Source: Streptomyces fuscichromogenes
Lineage (GTDB): Bacteria > Actinomycetota > Actinomycetes > Streptomycetales > Streptomycetaceae
Direction: 5' to 3'
Assembly: GCF_014645815.1 (NCBI RefSeq)
Contig: NZ_BMML01000023.1
Span: 146,615-210,614, forward strand
DNA: 64,000 nucleotides
The notes under the pieces were generated by a model. The model had not been told where the DNA came from and made no database searches. It worked only from the letters and a program-made list of their open reading frames with translations. The translations under genes and the position numbers were made by a program. Positions 1-7,508 of this stretch are shown one piece after another. The number at the start of each line of letters is the position of its first letter. Positions within the stretch are counted from its first letter, which is position 1.

Positions 1-15
1 TGGCGCGCGGCACAG

Positions 16-70
16 TTCTGGACCGCTTCGTCAAAAACCCTACGAATTTCTGGAACGACATGTCAAGAAT
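16..70 (-). promoter_or_regulatory. Promoter with TetR-type operator, copy 1
   Basis: A leftward promoter is visible on the minus strand: TTGACA at 61-66, an 18-nt spacer and TAGGGT at 37-42. It would drive a gene beyond the left edge. The same 55 nt recur at 5050-5104 with 43 of 55 positions identical and no gaps, by my count. Each copy holds two direct copies of a TGGAMCG-N3-YGTCA motif 32 bp apart, one over the -35 and one just past the -10. The divergent TetR gene starts at 97, so this is probably its own operator. Confidence 0.6.
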
Positions 71-96
71 GCTTGCGCGGCCTGTAGGGTGGCCCC

Positions 97-732
97 ATGG
101 GACGTCCACCAGGTTTCGACAGGGCCCAGGTCATGCGGGCCGTCGAGCGAAAGTTCCGCCGGACCGGCTACGCGGGCACCAGCGTCGACGACATCGCCAA
201 GGCCGGCGGGCTGGGCCGCGGCAGCCTCTACGCCGCCTTCGGGGACAAGAACACGCTGTACCTGGAGACGCTGTCGGCCTACTGCGACCGCAACGAGGCC
301 GGCTGGGCCGCCGTACTCGACGGCCCCGACGACACCGCGCTGGAACGGCTGCGGGCCTATCTCGTGAAGTCGGCGCGGTTCGTCCACGAAGACCCGGACG
401 GACTCGGCTGCATGGTCACCGGCTTCGTCGTCGAGGGAGTCGACCACGATCCGCGGGCCGAGGCACGCGTGCGGCAGGCCCTCGCGAGCATCGGGCGCTC
501 ACTGACCGAATGCGTCCGGGCCGCCCAGCGCCACGGCGACCTCGACCCCGAGGCGGACGCCGCCGAAGTCGCCCACCTCCTCATGGCCGTCAATCGCGGC
601 ATGGAAGTGATGGCCAGGGCAGGGCTCGACACGGCCGCACTGGACCGCGTCTGCGATCACGCGTTCCAAGGACTCCCGCTCACGGCGCGGGCCCGGTCCC
701 TGTGGGTGCCCCGGTCGGCCGCCACGCCGTAG
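97..732 (+). CDS. TetR-family transcriptional regulator
   Basis: This 211-residue protein has the usual TetR length. Residues about 8-52 form the helix-turn-helix (TGYAGTSVDDIAKAGG, then GRGSLYAAFGDK, the typical recognition-helix end), and the rest is the helical ligand and dimer domain. The ATG at 97 begins the conserved N-terminus GRPPGFD. A leftward promoter overlapped by an operator-like site lies just upstream, and the same site precedes the aldehyde dehydrogenase at 3344-4960. I infer that it represses itself or a leftward gene and that dehydrogenase. The ligand is unknown; an aldehyde or quinone-type electrophile would fit, but this is inference. Confidence 0.85.
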   Translation: MGRPPGFDRAQVMRAVERKFRRTGYAGTSVDDIAKAGGLGRGSLYAAFGDKNTLYLETLSAYCDRNEAGWAAVLDGPDDTALERLRAYLVKSARFVHEDPDGLGCMVTGFVVEGVDHDPRAEARVRQALASIGRSLTECVRAAQRHGDLDPEADAAEVAHLLMAVNRGMEVMARAGLDTAALDRVCDHAFQGLPLTARARSLWVPRSAATP

Positions 733-783
733 GCCCGCAGCGTTCGCGCCCCCGGCGGGCCCCTGGAGGCCTCGTACGCGGGG

Positions 784-819
784 CTGAAGGTCCCTTCAGA
801 ACCTTCAGCGGCTCTTCAG
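784..819 (+). promoter_or_regulatory. CTTCAG repeats, likely response-regulator site
   Basis: CTTCAG occurs at 794-799, 803-808 and 814-819, and in inverted orientation (CTGAAG) at 784-789. Direct hexamers spaced 9-11 bp apart are typical of OmpR/PhoB-type response-regulator sites that stand in for a poor -35. A -10-like CATGGT lies at 830-835. The site sits about 100 bp before the His-rich peptide gene, whose next neighbours are an OmpR-type regulator and kinase, so it is probably their target. Confidence 0.5.
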
Positions 820-916
820 CGCGCCCCCGCCATGGTGTTCCCGTTCTGCACAGGCGTCGGGTGCGAAGCGGAGCAGTCCGCGGCGGCTCACGACGCGGAC
901 GATGGAGGAGTTCCTC

Positions 917-1162
917 ATGGCACCGCTTCTGAAGCACGGCCGGTTGCGCCGGGCGGGCGCGCTCACCGTCACCACCCTCGCCGCACTCGCGGTGATGTCC
1001 CACGGACCGGCCGCCGCCTCGGCCTCGGCGACCGGTCCGCACCGCGGCAAGGCCGTCAAGTCGGCCGTGTCGGAGGTCGAGTTGACCCCGTGTACGGTGC
1101 ACTCGCATCCGCATGCCGGTCCGTCGCAGGTGCACTCGCACCCCGTCAGGCCGTCCAGGTAG
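917..1162 (+). CDS. Small secreted His-rich peptide
   Basis: This is an 81-residue protein with an N-terminal signal peptide: KHGRLRR, then the hydrophobic stretch ALTVTTLAALAVM, then an Ala-rich cleavage region near residue 35. The short mature part ends in a single Cys followed by two HSHP motifs. I chose ATG 917 over ATG 902 because GGAGGAG at 905-910 sits at the right distance from 917. The gene has its own strong terminator (1171-1198) before the response regulator gene, and CTTCAG repeats upstream. The clustered His residues suggest metal binding or metal sensing in the envelope. I do not recognise a named family. Confidence 0.65.
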   Translation: MAPLLKHGRLRRAGALTVTTLAALAVMSHGPAAASASATGPHRGKAVKSAVSEVELTPCTVHSHPHAGPSQVHSHPVRPSR

Positions 1163-1170
1163 GCCTCGGA

Positions 1171-1198
1171 TGCCGGGAGCCCGACCGGGCTCCCGGCA
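1171..1198 (+). terminator. Strong hairpin between peptide and response regulator genes
   Basis: A perfect 12-bp stem (TGCCGGGAGCCC at 1171-1182 paired with 1187-1198) encloses a 4-nt GACC loop. There is no T tract, which is common in Streptomyces. It would end the peptide transcript, or attenuate read-through into the two-component genes. Confidence 0.7.
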
Positions 1199-1260
1199 CG
1201 GGTGGCGTCGAATCCACGGACCGCGCGCCCGAGTTGCCCTCCGCTGCCGTACAGGACGAG

Positions 1261-1944
1261 ATGCCCATGCGAGTACTTGTGATAGACGACGACGCCCGTC
1301 TCGTGGCCCTTCTGCAGCGGGGACTACGTGCCGAGGGCTACGCGGTGGACGCCGCCCACGACGGCCTGGAAGGCATCGAACGAGCGGCGGCGGAGGCGTA
1401 CGACGTCATCATCCTGGACGTCATGATGCCGCGGATGAACGGTTACCAGGTCTGTGCGCACCTGCGGTCCACCGGTGACCGCACACCGATCCTCATGCTG
1501 TCGGCGAAGGACGGCGACTACGACCAGGCCGAGGGGCTGGAGACCGGAGCGGACGACTACCTGATCAAGCCGTTCTCCTTCGTGGTGCTGGGTGCCAGAC
1601 TGCTCGCGCTGCTGCGCCGCAGCCGGCCCGAGGTACGGGCCGTTCAGCACCTGGGCGATCTGGAGATAGACCGCGCGGCCCGGCGCTGCCGTCGCGCGGG
1701 CACCGAAGTCCCGCTGACCGGGCGCGAGTTCGCGGTACTCGCCTGTCTGGCCGAGCGCCCGGACACCGCCGTGCACAAGACGGCCGTCCTCGACGCCGTC
1801 TGGGACAGCGCGGATCGACGCGGTGCGAACCTCGTGGAGGTCTACGTCAGCGCGCTCCGCCGGAAGATCGATCGCCCCTTCGGCCGGGCGAGCATCGAGA
1901 CTGTCGCGGGCGGCAGTTACCGGCTGCGCTCCGACGGTGCCTGA
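1261..1944 (+). CDS. OmpR/PhoB-family response regulator
   Basis: This 227-residue protein has an N-terminal receiver domain (IDDD acidic pocket near residues 9-11, phospho-acceptor Asp53 in ILDVMMP, Lys in IKPF) and a C-terminal winged helix (LTGREFAVLACL ... VYVSALRRKID ... SYRL). ATG 1261 has AGGA a few bases upstream; ATG 1267 is also possible. The kinase gene starts at GTG 1937 inside its last codons, so the two are translationally coupled. The likely target is the CTTCAG-repeat site upstream of the His-rich peptide. The signal is unknown. Confidence 0.9.
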   Translation: MPMRVLVIDDDARLVALLQRGLRAEGYAVDAAHDGLEGIERAAAEAYDVIILDVMMPRMNGYQVCAHLRSTGDRTPILMLSAKDGDYDQAEGLETGADDYLIKPFSFVVLGARLLALLRRSRPEVRAVQHLGDLEIDRAARRCRRAGTEVPLTGREFAVLACLAERPDTAVHKTAVLDAVWDSADRRGANLVEVYVSALRRKIDRPFGRASIETVAGGSYRLRSDGA

Positions 1945-3334
1945 GCCGGGCCGGCGCCGTACGGGGCTGCTGCCCCGCACGGTGCGCGGCCGGACCACCG
2001 CGGCGCTGGTCTTCCTGACCATGGTCGCGGTGACGGTGTCGGCCGCCGTCCTCCTGTTCTTCGTCCATGCCGGTCTCGCCGGCTCGGCGCGGCAAGCCGC
2101 CGACAGACAACTCCGCGTCGCCGAGCGCGAGTTGCGGCAAGGTGCCAGCGTCGAGACGGTCAGACACGACGCCCCCGACGTCAGCCTGAGCCTCGTACCG
2201 GAAGGACAGGTCGTCCCCGGCCCCTCCGCGCGGCCGACACCGGCCGGTCCGAACAGCGGCAGGGTGACGGTGCGGACGGACACGGGTGTCTACACGATCG
2301 AGGCCGATCCCCGGCTCACGTCCACCCGCACGGTGATCGGTTCCATCGCCTGGGCCCTGGTCCTCGCGGCTGTCCTCCAGCTGGTGTTCATGGCCGGGCT
2401 GATCTGGTACGCCCTGGGCCGGGTCCTCCGTCCGGTGGAATCCCTCCGCACCGAGTTCGCCAAGATCACCGCCGGCCGCCTCGACCACCGGGTACCGGTG
2501 CGGTCGTCGGACGACGAAGTCGCCCTGCTGGCCGCGACGATGAACACCGGCCTGGATCAGTTGCAGCGGGCCGTGAACCGGCTGGAGACCTTCACGTCGG
2601 ACGCGTCACACGAGTTGCGCGGACCGCTCACGACGCTGCGCGCCCGGCTGGAGATCGCCAGAATGCTTCCGGAGCAGACCGACTGGCCGGACATCGTCGA
2701 CGAGTCGCTCGCCGATGTCACCCGCCTGGAGGAGATCGTCCACGACCTGCTGTTCCTGGCCCGCCTGGACGCCCATCAGCCGTTGAAGGGGGAGCCGATC
2801 CCGTTCACCGAGTTCGTCCGCGACGTCATCGGTGACCTCTACGCCGACCAGCCGGTCTCGTTGATCGCGGCCGCACCCGTGCCCGACCGGCCCGACACCG
2901 TCTTCGGCGGTCCCAGCTCGCTGACCCGGGCGCTGAAGAACCTGATCGACAACGGCCTCGCCCATGCGGCCGGAGACGTACAGGTCGAAGTCCTCGTCGG
3001 TGACGACCAGGTGGTCGTCGAGGTCCGCGACGACGGCCCCGGCATTCCGGAAGAGGCCCGCGAGCGCGTCTTCGACCGCTTCGTACGCCTGGACGACGCC
3101 CGGACGGCCAGGAGCGGCGGGAGCGGTCTCGGACTGGCCATCGCTCGCGACGTGTGTGTCGCCCACGGCGGAAGTCTCTTCGCACGGGAGCCCTTGCCGG
3201 GCCGGACCGGCGCCCGTCTGGTGCTGGCACTGCCCACAGCGGACCCGGTCTCCCGGACCGGCCAGGAAATCATCGCCGGTCAGGACGAGCAGGCACCGCC
3301 GCAGCAGAGCGGCGGTGCCACCGGGAACCGGTGA
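1937..3334 (+). CDS. Two-component sensor histidine kinase
   Basis: This membrane kinase has 465 residues. TM1 lies at about 20-44, followed by an extracellular domain of roughly 90 residues, TM2 at about 133-160, a HAMP linker, the H-box DASHELRGPLTT with the phospho-His near residue 225, the N-box NLIDNGLAHA, and the G-boxes DDGPGIP and GGSGLGLAIA. The GTG at 1937 overlaps the stop of the response regulator by 8 nt, which fixes the start better than the in-frame upstream codons inside that gene. It pairs with the regulator at 1261. The sensor domain has no His cluster, so it may respond to something other than the peptide gene two places upstream. Confidence 0.9.
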   Translation: MPEPGRRRTGLLPRTVRGRTTAALVFLTMVAVTVSAAVLLFFVHAGLAGSARQAADRQLRVAERELRQGASVETVRHDAPDVSLSLVPEGQVVPGPSARPTPAGPNSGRVTVRTDTGVYTIEADPRLTSTRTVIGSIAWALVLAAVLQLVFMAGLIWYALGRVLRPVESLRTEFAKITAGRLDHRVPVRSSDDEVALLAATMNTGLDQLQRAVNRLETFTSDASHELRGPLTTLRARLEIARMLPEQTDWPDIVDESLADVTRLEEIVHDLLFLARLDAHQPLKGEPIPFTEFVRDVIGDLYADQPVSLIAAAPVPDRPDTVFGGPSSLTRALKNLIDNGLAHAAGDVQVEVLVGDDQVVVEVRDDGPGIPEEARERVFDRFVRLDDARTARSGGSGLGLAIARDVCVAHGGSLFAREPLPGRTGARLVLALPTADPVSRTGQEIIAGQDEQAPPQQSGGATGNR

Positions 3335-3343
3335 GAGGTCGGA

Positions 3344-4960
3344 TCAGCGGAGCCTCAGCGTCTTCATGGCCCGGAGGCTCAGGCTGATGAAAGCCGCGTA
3401 CCGCTGATCGTCCATGCCCAGGGACGGTGCCAGGGGGAGGATCCGCTGCGTGGCGACGGTCTGCGGCTCCGTGTAGCTGAGGATGCCCTCGCGGCCGTGC
3501 CGGCGGCCGAGCCCGGAGTCCTTCATGCCGCCCATCGGAGACCGGACGCTGCCATGGGCCGATGTGTAGCCTTCGTTGACGTTGACGGTGCCGCTCTGCA
3601 GCCGGGCCGCGACGCGTTCGCCGCGCCGGGTGTCCTTCGTCCACACACTGGAGTTGAGGCCGTACGGCGTGGCGTTCACCCGCTCGATCGCCTCGTCCTC
3701 GTCGGTGAAGCGGTACACCGACACGACCGGTCCGAACGTCTCCTCCGCATGCACGGCCATCGTGGGCCGCACGCCGTCCAGGATGGTGGGCTCGTAGAAG
3801 AAGGGGCCGACGTCAGGACGCGGCTTTCCCCCGGCGAGGACCGTGGCCCCCTCGGCGACGGCCTGGTCGACGTGCCGGGACACCGTGTCCAGTTGACGCG
3901 GGCCCGCCAGCGAACCCATGCCGACCCCGTAGCCCAGCGACGTACCGAGGGAGAGCGCCCGTGTGCCTCGGACGAACCGCTCCAGGAACGCGGCGGCGAC
4001 CGACGCGTGCACGAAGATCCGCTCGGCCGACAGGCACAACTGACCGGCCGAGGTAAAGCACGTGCGCACCGCGCCCTCGGCCGCCTTGTCCAGGTCCGCG
4101 TCGGCCAGCACGAGCAGGGCGTTCTTGCCGCCCAGTTCGAGCGACGCGCCGACCAGACGGGCCGCCGCGCGGGCCGCGACATCCCGGCCGGTGCGGACAG
4201 AACCGGTGAACGTGACGTAGTCGGCCTGATCCACGACGGCGGACCCGACGACCCGGCCGTCACCGACGACGATCTGCCAGACGTCGGCCGGCAGCCCGGC
4301 CTCGATCAGTTGCCCGCGCGCCCACAGCGGCGTCAGGGCGCTCTGCGTGTCCGGTTTCGTCACCACGGCATTGCCGGCGACGAGAGCGGGAAGCGCGTCC
4401 CCCAGGGAGAGTTCGAGGGGGTAGTTCCAGGGCACGATCTGCCCGACCACGCCTCGTGGGTGGTGCCACTCGGTGACCTTCGTCAACACCGGAAACGCGC
4501 CGAGGTGCCGCTGCGGCCGGAGGTACGCGGAGGCCTTGCGCCCGTAGTGCCGGGCCACCACGGCGGCCCCCTGCACTTCCTCGTGTGCGTGCAGACGGGC
4601 CTTCCCCGTCTCCACCTGGATCAGGTCCATCGCCTCGGCCTGTCGGTCCAGGAGGAGGTCATGAAATCGGAGAAGCACCGCCGCACGCCTTCGAACCGGA
4701 AGCGAGCCCCATTCCCGCTGGGCTTCCCGTGCCCTGCGGAAGGCCTCCTCCACATCGTGCGGTCTCGACTCGGGAAGCTCCGCGACGATCTCGCCCGTCA
4801 TAGGGGTACGGCTCACGGTCCGGCCGCTGCCCTCGACACCCCGAGTGAGTCGGGACACCAGTTCAGGGGTGACCACATCGGTCGCCGTCCGGCTGCCTCG
4901 CGCCGCGACAGGGTTGCTGTCACCCGTAGCCGCATCGCCGGTTCCTGACGTGATGCTCAT
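3344..4960 (-). CDS. Succinate-semialdehyde dehydrogenase-type aldehyde dehydrogenase
   Basis: This NAD(P)-dependent aldehyde dehydrogenase has 538 residues. The cofactor fold includes GQIVPWNYPLELS and FTGSVRTGR, the general-base Glu is in LELGGKN, and the catalytic Cys is in SAGQLCLSAERIF. It resembles the GabD2-type succinic-semialdehyde dehydrogenases of actinobacteria, with an N-terminal extension of about 30 residues. The promoter at 5071-5100 carries the second copy of the TetR operator found at 16-70, so the TetR at 97 is the likely repressor. It ends 10 bp from the convergent kinase gene. The in vivo substrate cannot be fixed from sequence; a second paralogue lies at 40404. Confidence 0.85.
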   Translation of the reverse strand: MSITSGTGDAATGDSNPVAARGSRTATDVVTPELVSRLTRGVEGSGRTVSRTPMTGEIVAELPESRPHDVEEAFRRAREAQREWGSLPVRRRAAVLLRFHDLLLDRQAEAMDLIQVETGKARLHAHEEVQGAAVVARHYGRKASAYLRPQRHLGAFPVLTKVTEWHHPRGVVGQIVPWNYPLELSLGDALPALVAGNAVVTKPDTQSALTPLWARGQLIEAGLPADVWQIVVGDGRVVGSAVVDQADYVTFTGSVRTGRDVAARAAARLVGASLELGGKNALLVLADADLDKAAEGAVRTCFTSAGQLCLSAERIFVHASVAAAFLERFVRGTRALSLGTSLGYGVGMGSLAGPRQLDTVSRHVDQAVAEGATVLAGGKPRPDVGPFFYEPTILDGVRPTMAVHAEETFGPVVSVYRFTDEDEAIERVNATPYGLNSSVWTKDTRRGERVAARLQSGTVNVNEGYTSAHGSVRSPMGGMKDSGLGRRHGREGILSYTEPQTVATQRILPLAPSLGMDDQRYAAFISLSLRAMKTLRLR

Positions 4961-5049
4961 CTACGCATATCCCGATCACTAGACAGAAATAGCACGCAAT
5001 CCACTGCTTGCCCCGCCGGTCGAGATCGCGCGAGCAGCGGACACCCGCG

Positions 5050-5104
5050 TTCTGGACCGACCTGTCATGAACCGTATGAAATTGTGGAACGAGATGTCAA
5101 GAAA
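5050..5104 (-). promoter_or_regulatory. Promoter with TetR-type operator, copy 2
   Basis: On the minus strand TTGACA (5095-5100), an 18-nt spacer and TACGGT (5071-5076) form a promoter for the aldehyde dehydrogenase starting at 4960. Two direct motifs (TGGAMCGA..TGTCA) start at 5053 and 5085 and agree at 15 of 19 positions. They cover the -35 and the region just past the -10, the geometry of a repressor site. The whole block matches 16-70 without gaps. Confidence 0.65.
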
Positions 5105-5588
5105 TCGGATGCCACCCGCGCACCGACGACCGCCCACGGGACACCGGCCGAACTCCGGCGGAACCAGGGCGCACAGGCCGTGAAGCCGACGCTATCCGCA
5201 CAAGGCGATCCCGACAGGCCTCACCGCACGGCGGCCGGCCCCACCGAGGGGACGCGCCCGACCCGCCGCCGGTACCCGCCCCCCGGACGCGGGGTCGACC
5301 CCGAAAGACAGCCCCGGCGACCGCCCGGACGATGCGCTCGCGGCCGGCCAGGCCCTTCACGGCCGGCCCGCGGACCGCCGCACCACAAAAAAGGGCTTGA
5401 CAACCCATTCTTCGAGGTGTTCCCTGGAGACAGCAAAAAGGGCTCCCAAGCCCATTCTTTCGGAGGTGGACAGGATGCCGACCCGGCCCCGCCACACGCC
5501 CGTCTTCTGCGAAGCCTCCTCGAACGGCTGACGCTGGAGTTACCGCCGGCTTCTCCCTGGACAACTCAGGAAACGGAGATCATCCCCC
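5105..5588. other. Intergenic region, no supportable gene
   Basis: This 484-bp stretch lies between the divergent aldehyde dehydrogenase and NmrA-type genes. Open frames here lack ribosome sites and conserved motifs. The only clear structure is the pair of repeats at 5387-5469. Confidence 0.6.
5387..5469 (-). terminator. Two tandem terminator-like repeats
   Basis: Two similar units lie 47 bp apart: 5387-5419 and 5435-5469. Both have AAAAAGGGCT followed by CCCATTCTT. Read leftward, the second forms a GGGCT/AGCCC stem (5440-5453) followed by TTTTT. The first forms a weaker GGGTT/AAGCCC stem followed by TTTTTT. They look like intrinsic terminators on the minus strand and may shield the aldehyde dehydrogenase promoter. 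A TTGACA (5397-5402) inside the first unit could instead be part of a rightward promoter. Confidence 0.4.
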
Positions 5589-6464
5589 ATGGAACGCAAC
5601 CTGCTCGTGATCGGAGCCACCGGCAAGACCGGCGGCCAGACCACCGAACTCCTGCTCCGGCGCGGACACCGCGTCCGCGCACTCGTCCGCGGCCGCGACG
5701 CACGCGCCGAGCGGCTCGCCGCCCTCGGAGCGGACATCGCGGAAGGCGACGTCCTCGACCTGGACTCCCTGTCCCAGGCGACCAAGGGGATCGACGCCCT
5801 GTACTTCACCTATCCGATCCGCCCCGGCCTGATGGACGCCACCGCGAACGTGGCCCAGGCGGCGGAGGAGAACGGGGTCCAGGCGATCGTGAACATGTCC
5901 CAGGTGTCCGCACGCCGCCACACCGCCAGCAACGCGGCCCGCCAGCACTGGGTCGCCGAACGCGTCCTGGACCACGCCCCGGTCCCGGTCACCCACATCC
6001 GCCCGACCTTCTTCGCCCAGTGGCTGATCGACACCTGGGCGGACGGAACCGGCGAACTGCGCCTGCCGTTCGCCGACGGACGCCACGCCCCCATCGCCGA
6101 AAGCGACCAGGCCAAGGTGATCGCGGCCGTCCTGGAGGACCCCGCCCCGCACGCCGGCCAGATCTACCCGCTCTACGGGGCCGAGGAACTCGACCACTAC
6201 GAGATCGCCGAGAAGATGTCGAAGGCGCTGGACCGTGAGGTCACCTACGTGCCCGTCGAACTCGACGAGTTCGCCGCCATCCTGCGCGGGCGCGGCGCGC
6301 CCGACCACCTGATCCAGCACCTGCTCGCCGTGGCCGTCGACTACCGCAACGGCGTCTTCGCCGGCACCAACGACCTGGTCAGGACGATCGGCGGCAGCGA
6401 CCCCCTCGACGTCGAGACCTTCATCGCCCAGAACCGCGCGGCCTTCGACCTGCCCACCACCTGA
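5589..6464 (+). CDS. NmrA-like NAD(P)-binding protein (atypical SDR)
   Basis: This 291-residue protein has the N-terminal dinucleotide motif VIGATGKTGGQTTELL (GxTGxxG) and the NmrA/QorB-like layout: GDVLDLDSL, then IVNMSQVSA, HIRPTFFAQW and a C-terminal substrate lid. The Ser-x10-Tyr-x3-Lys catalytic set of classical SDRs is not evident, as is usual in this group, which acts as redox sensors or as quinone or unsaturated-bond reductases. A purine-rich site lies before ATG 5589. A classical SDR follows 15 bp downstream, so the two are probably cotranscribed. The substrate is unknown. Confidence 0.8.
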   Translation: MERNLLVIGATGKTGGQTTELLLRRGHRVRALVRGRDARAERLAALGADIAEGDVLDLDSLSQATKGIDALYFTYPIRPGLMDATANVAQAAEENGVQAIVNMSQVSARRHTASNAARQHWVAERVLDHAPVPVTHIRPTFFAQWLIDTWADGTGELRLPFADGRHAPIAESDQAKVIAAVLEDPAPHAGQIYPLYGAEELDHYEIAEKMSKALDREVTYVPVELDEFAAILRGRGAPDHLIQHLLAVAVDYRNGVFAGTNDLVRTIGGSDPLDVETFIAQNRAAFDLPTT

Positions 6465-6479
6465 ACACCGGAGAAGACA

Positions 6480-7310
6480 ATGAGCGTCTGGTTCATCACC
6501 GGATCGTCCCGCGGCCTCGGCCTGGAGATCACCCGTGCCGCCCTCGCCGCAGGCCACCAAGTGGTCGCCACCGCCAGGAAGGCCGCAACCGTCGGCGAGC
6601 GGTTCCCCGACGCCGGCGACACGCTGCTAGCCGTCCCGCTGGACGTGACCGACCCGCAGAGCATCCAGGCGGCCGTCGCCGCCGCGGTCGAACGGTTCGG
6701 CCGGATCGACGTCCTGGTCAACAACGCCGGAACCGGCCTGCTCGCCGCCGTCGAGGAGTCCGACGACGCCGCGGTGCGCGCGGTGTTCGAGACCAACGTG
6801 TTCGGTCCGCTCGCCGTCCAGCGCGCCGTACTGCCGGTACTGCGCCGTCAGCGCTCCGGCCACGTGATCAACATCAGCTCGCTCGTCGGCTTCGCCACGG
6901 CGCCGGGCTGGGGCATCTACACGTCCACGAAGTTCGCCGTCGAAGGCTTCACCGAGACCCTCCACACCGAACTGGCCCCCCTGGGCATCCATGTGACGCT
7001 GGTGGAACCGGGGTTCTTCCGCACCGACTTCCTCGACCCGGCCCACCTGCGCACCGGCCTGGACACCATCGACGACTACGCGGCCACCGTCGGCGCGATG
7101 CGTACGGCCGCCGCGAGCCTGAACCACACCCAGCCCGGTGACCCCGCCAAGGCCGCGCGCGCCATCGTGGAGATGGCAGCCGCCCCCGAGCCGCCCCTGC
7201 GCCTGCCGCTCGGCGCCGACACCCTTCAGGCCTTCGACGCCAAACTGAGCGCCTTCCAGAAGGAGTTGGACGCCTGGCGGCACGTCGCTCTCTCCACCGA
7301 CCACGACTAG
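6480..7310 (+). CDS. Classical short-chain dehydrogenase/reductase
   Basis: This 276-residue oxidoreductase has the cofactor motif TGSSRGLG at residues 8-15, NNAG near residue 81, the catalytic Ser in INISSLVG and the YTSTK active site. This matches the classical SDR family, in the subgroup often annotated as ketoreductase or oxidoreductase with a C-terminal extension. It follows the NmrA-like gene by 15 bp and shares its strand, so one operon is likely. The substrate cannot be told from sequence. Confidence 0.85.
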   Translation: MSVWFITGSSRGLGLEITRAALAAGHQVVATARKAATVGERFPDAGDTLLAVPLDVTDPQSIQAAVAAAVERFGRIDVLVNNAGTGLLAAVEESDDAAVRAVFETNVFGPLAVQRAVLPVLRRQRSGHVINISSLVGFATAPGWGIYTSTKFAVEGFTETLHTELAPLGIHVTLVEPGFFRTDFLDPAHLRTGLDTIDDYAATVGAMRTAAASLNHTQPGDPAKAARAIVEMAAAPEPPLRLPLGADTLQAFDAKLSAFQKELDAWRHVALSTDHD

Positions 7311-7389
7311 CCCGAACCGGTCCCCGAAAACGGCCGAAGGCCACTCCAGAACCTCTCTGGAATGACCTCTGACCTGCGACTTCGTAAAG

Positions 7390-7463
<74 letters not shown>

Positions 7464-7508
7464 CTGCGGAGTCACGCGGTTGGTTCCGCGTGATCACGCA
7501 GGTCAACA

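Noticed and set aside
5084..6238. A long plus-strand Arg/Pro-rich frame over the gap and the NmrA-like gene
   Set aside because: It is out of frame with the real gene at 5589 and lacks conserved sequence.
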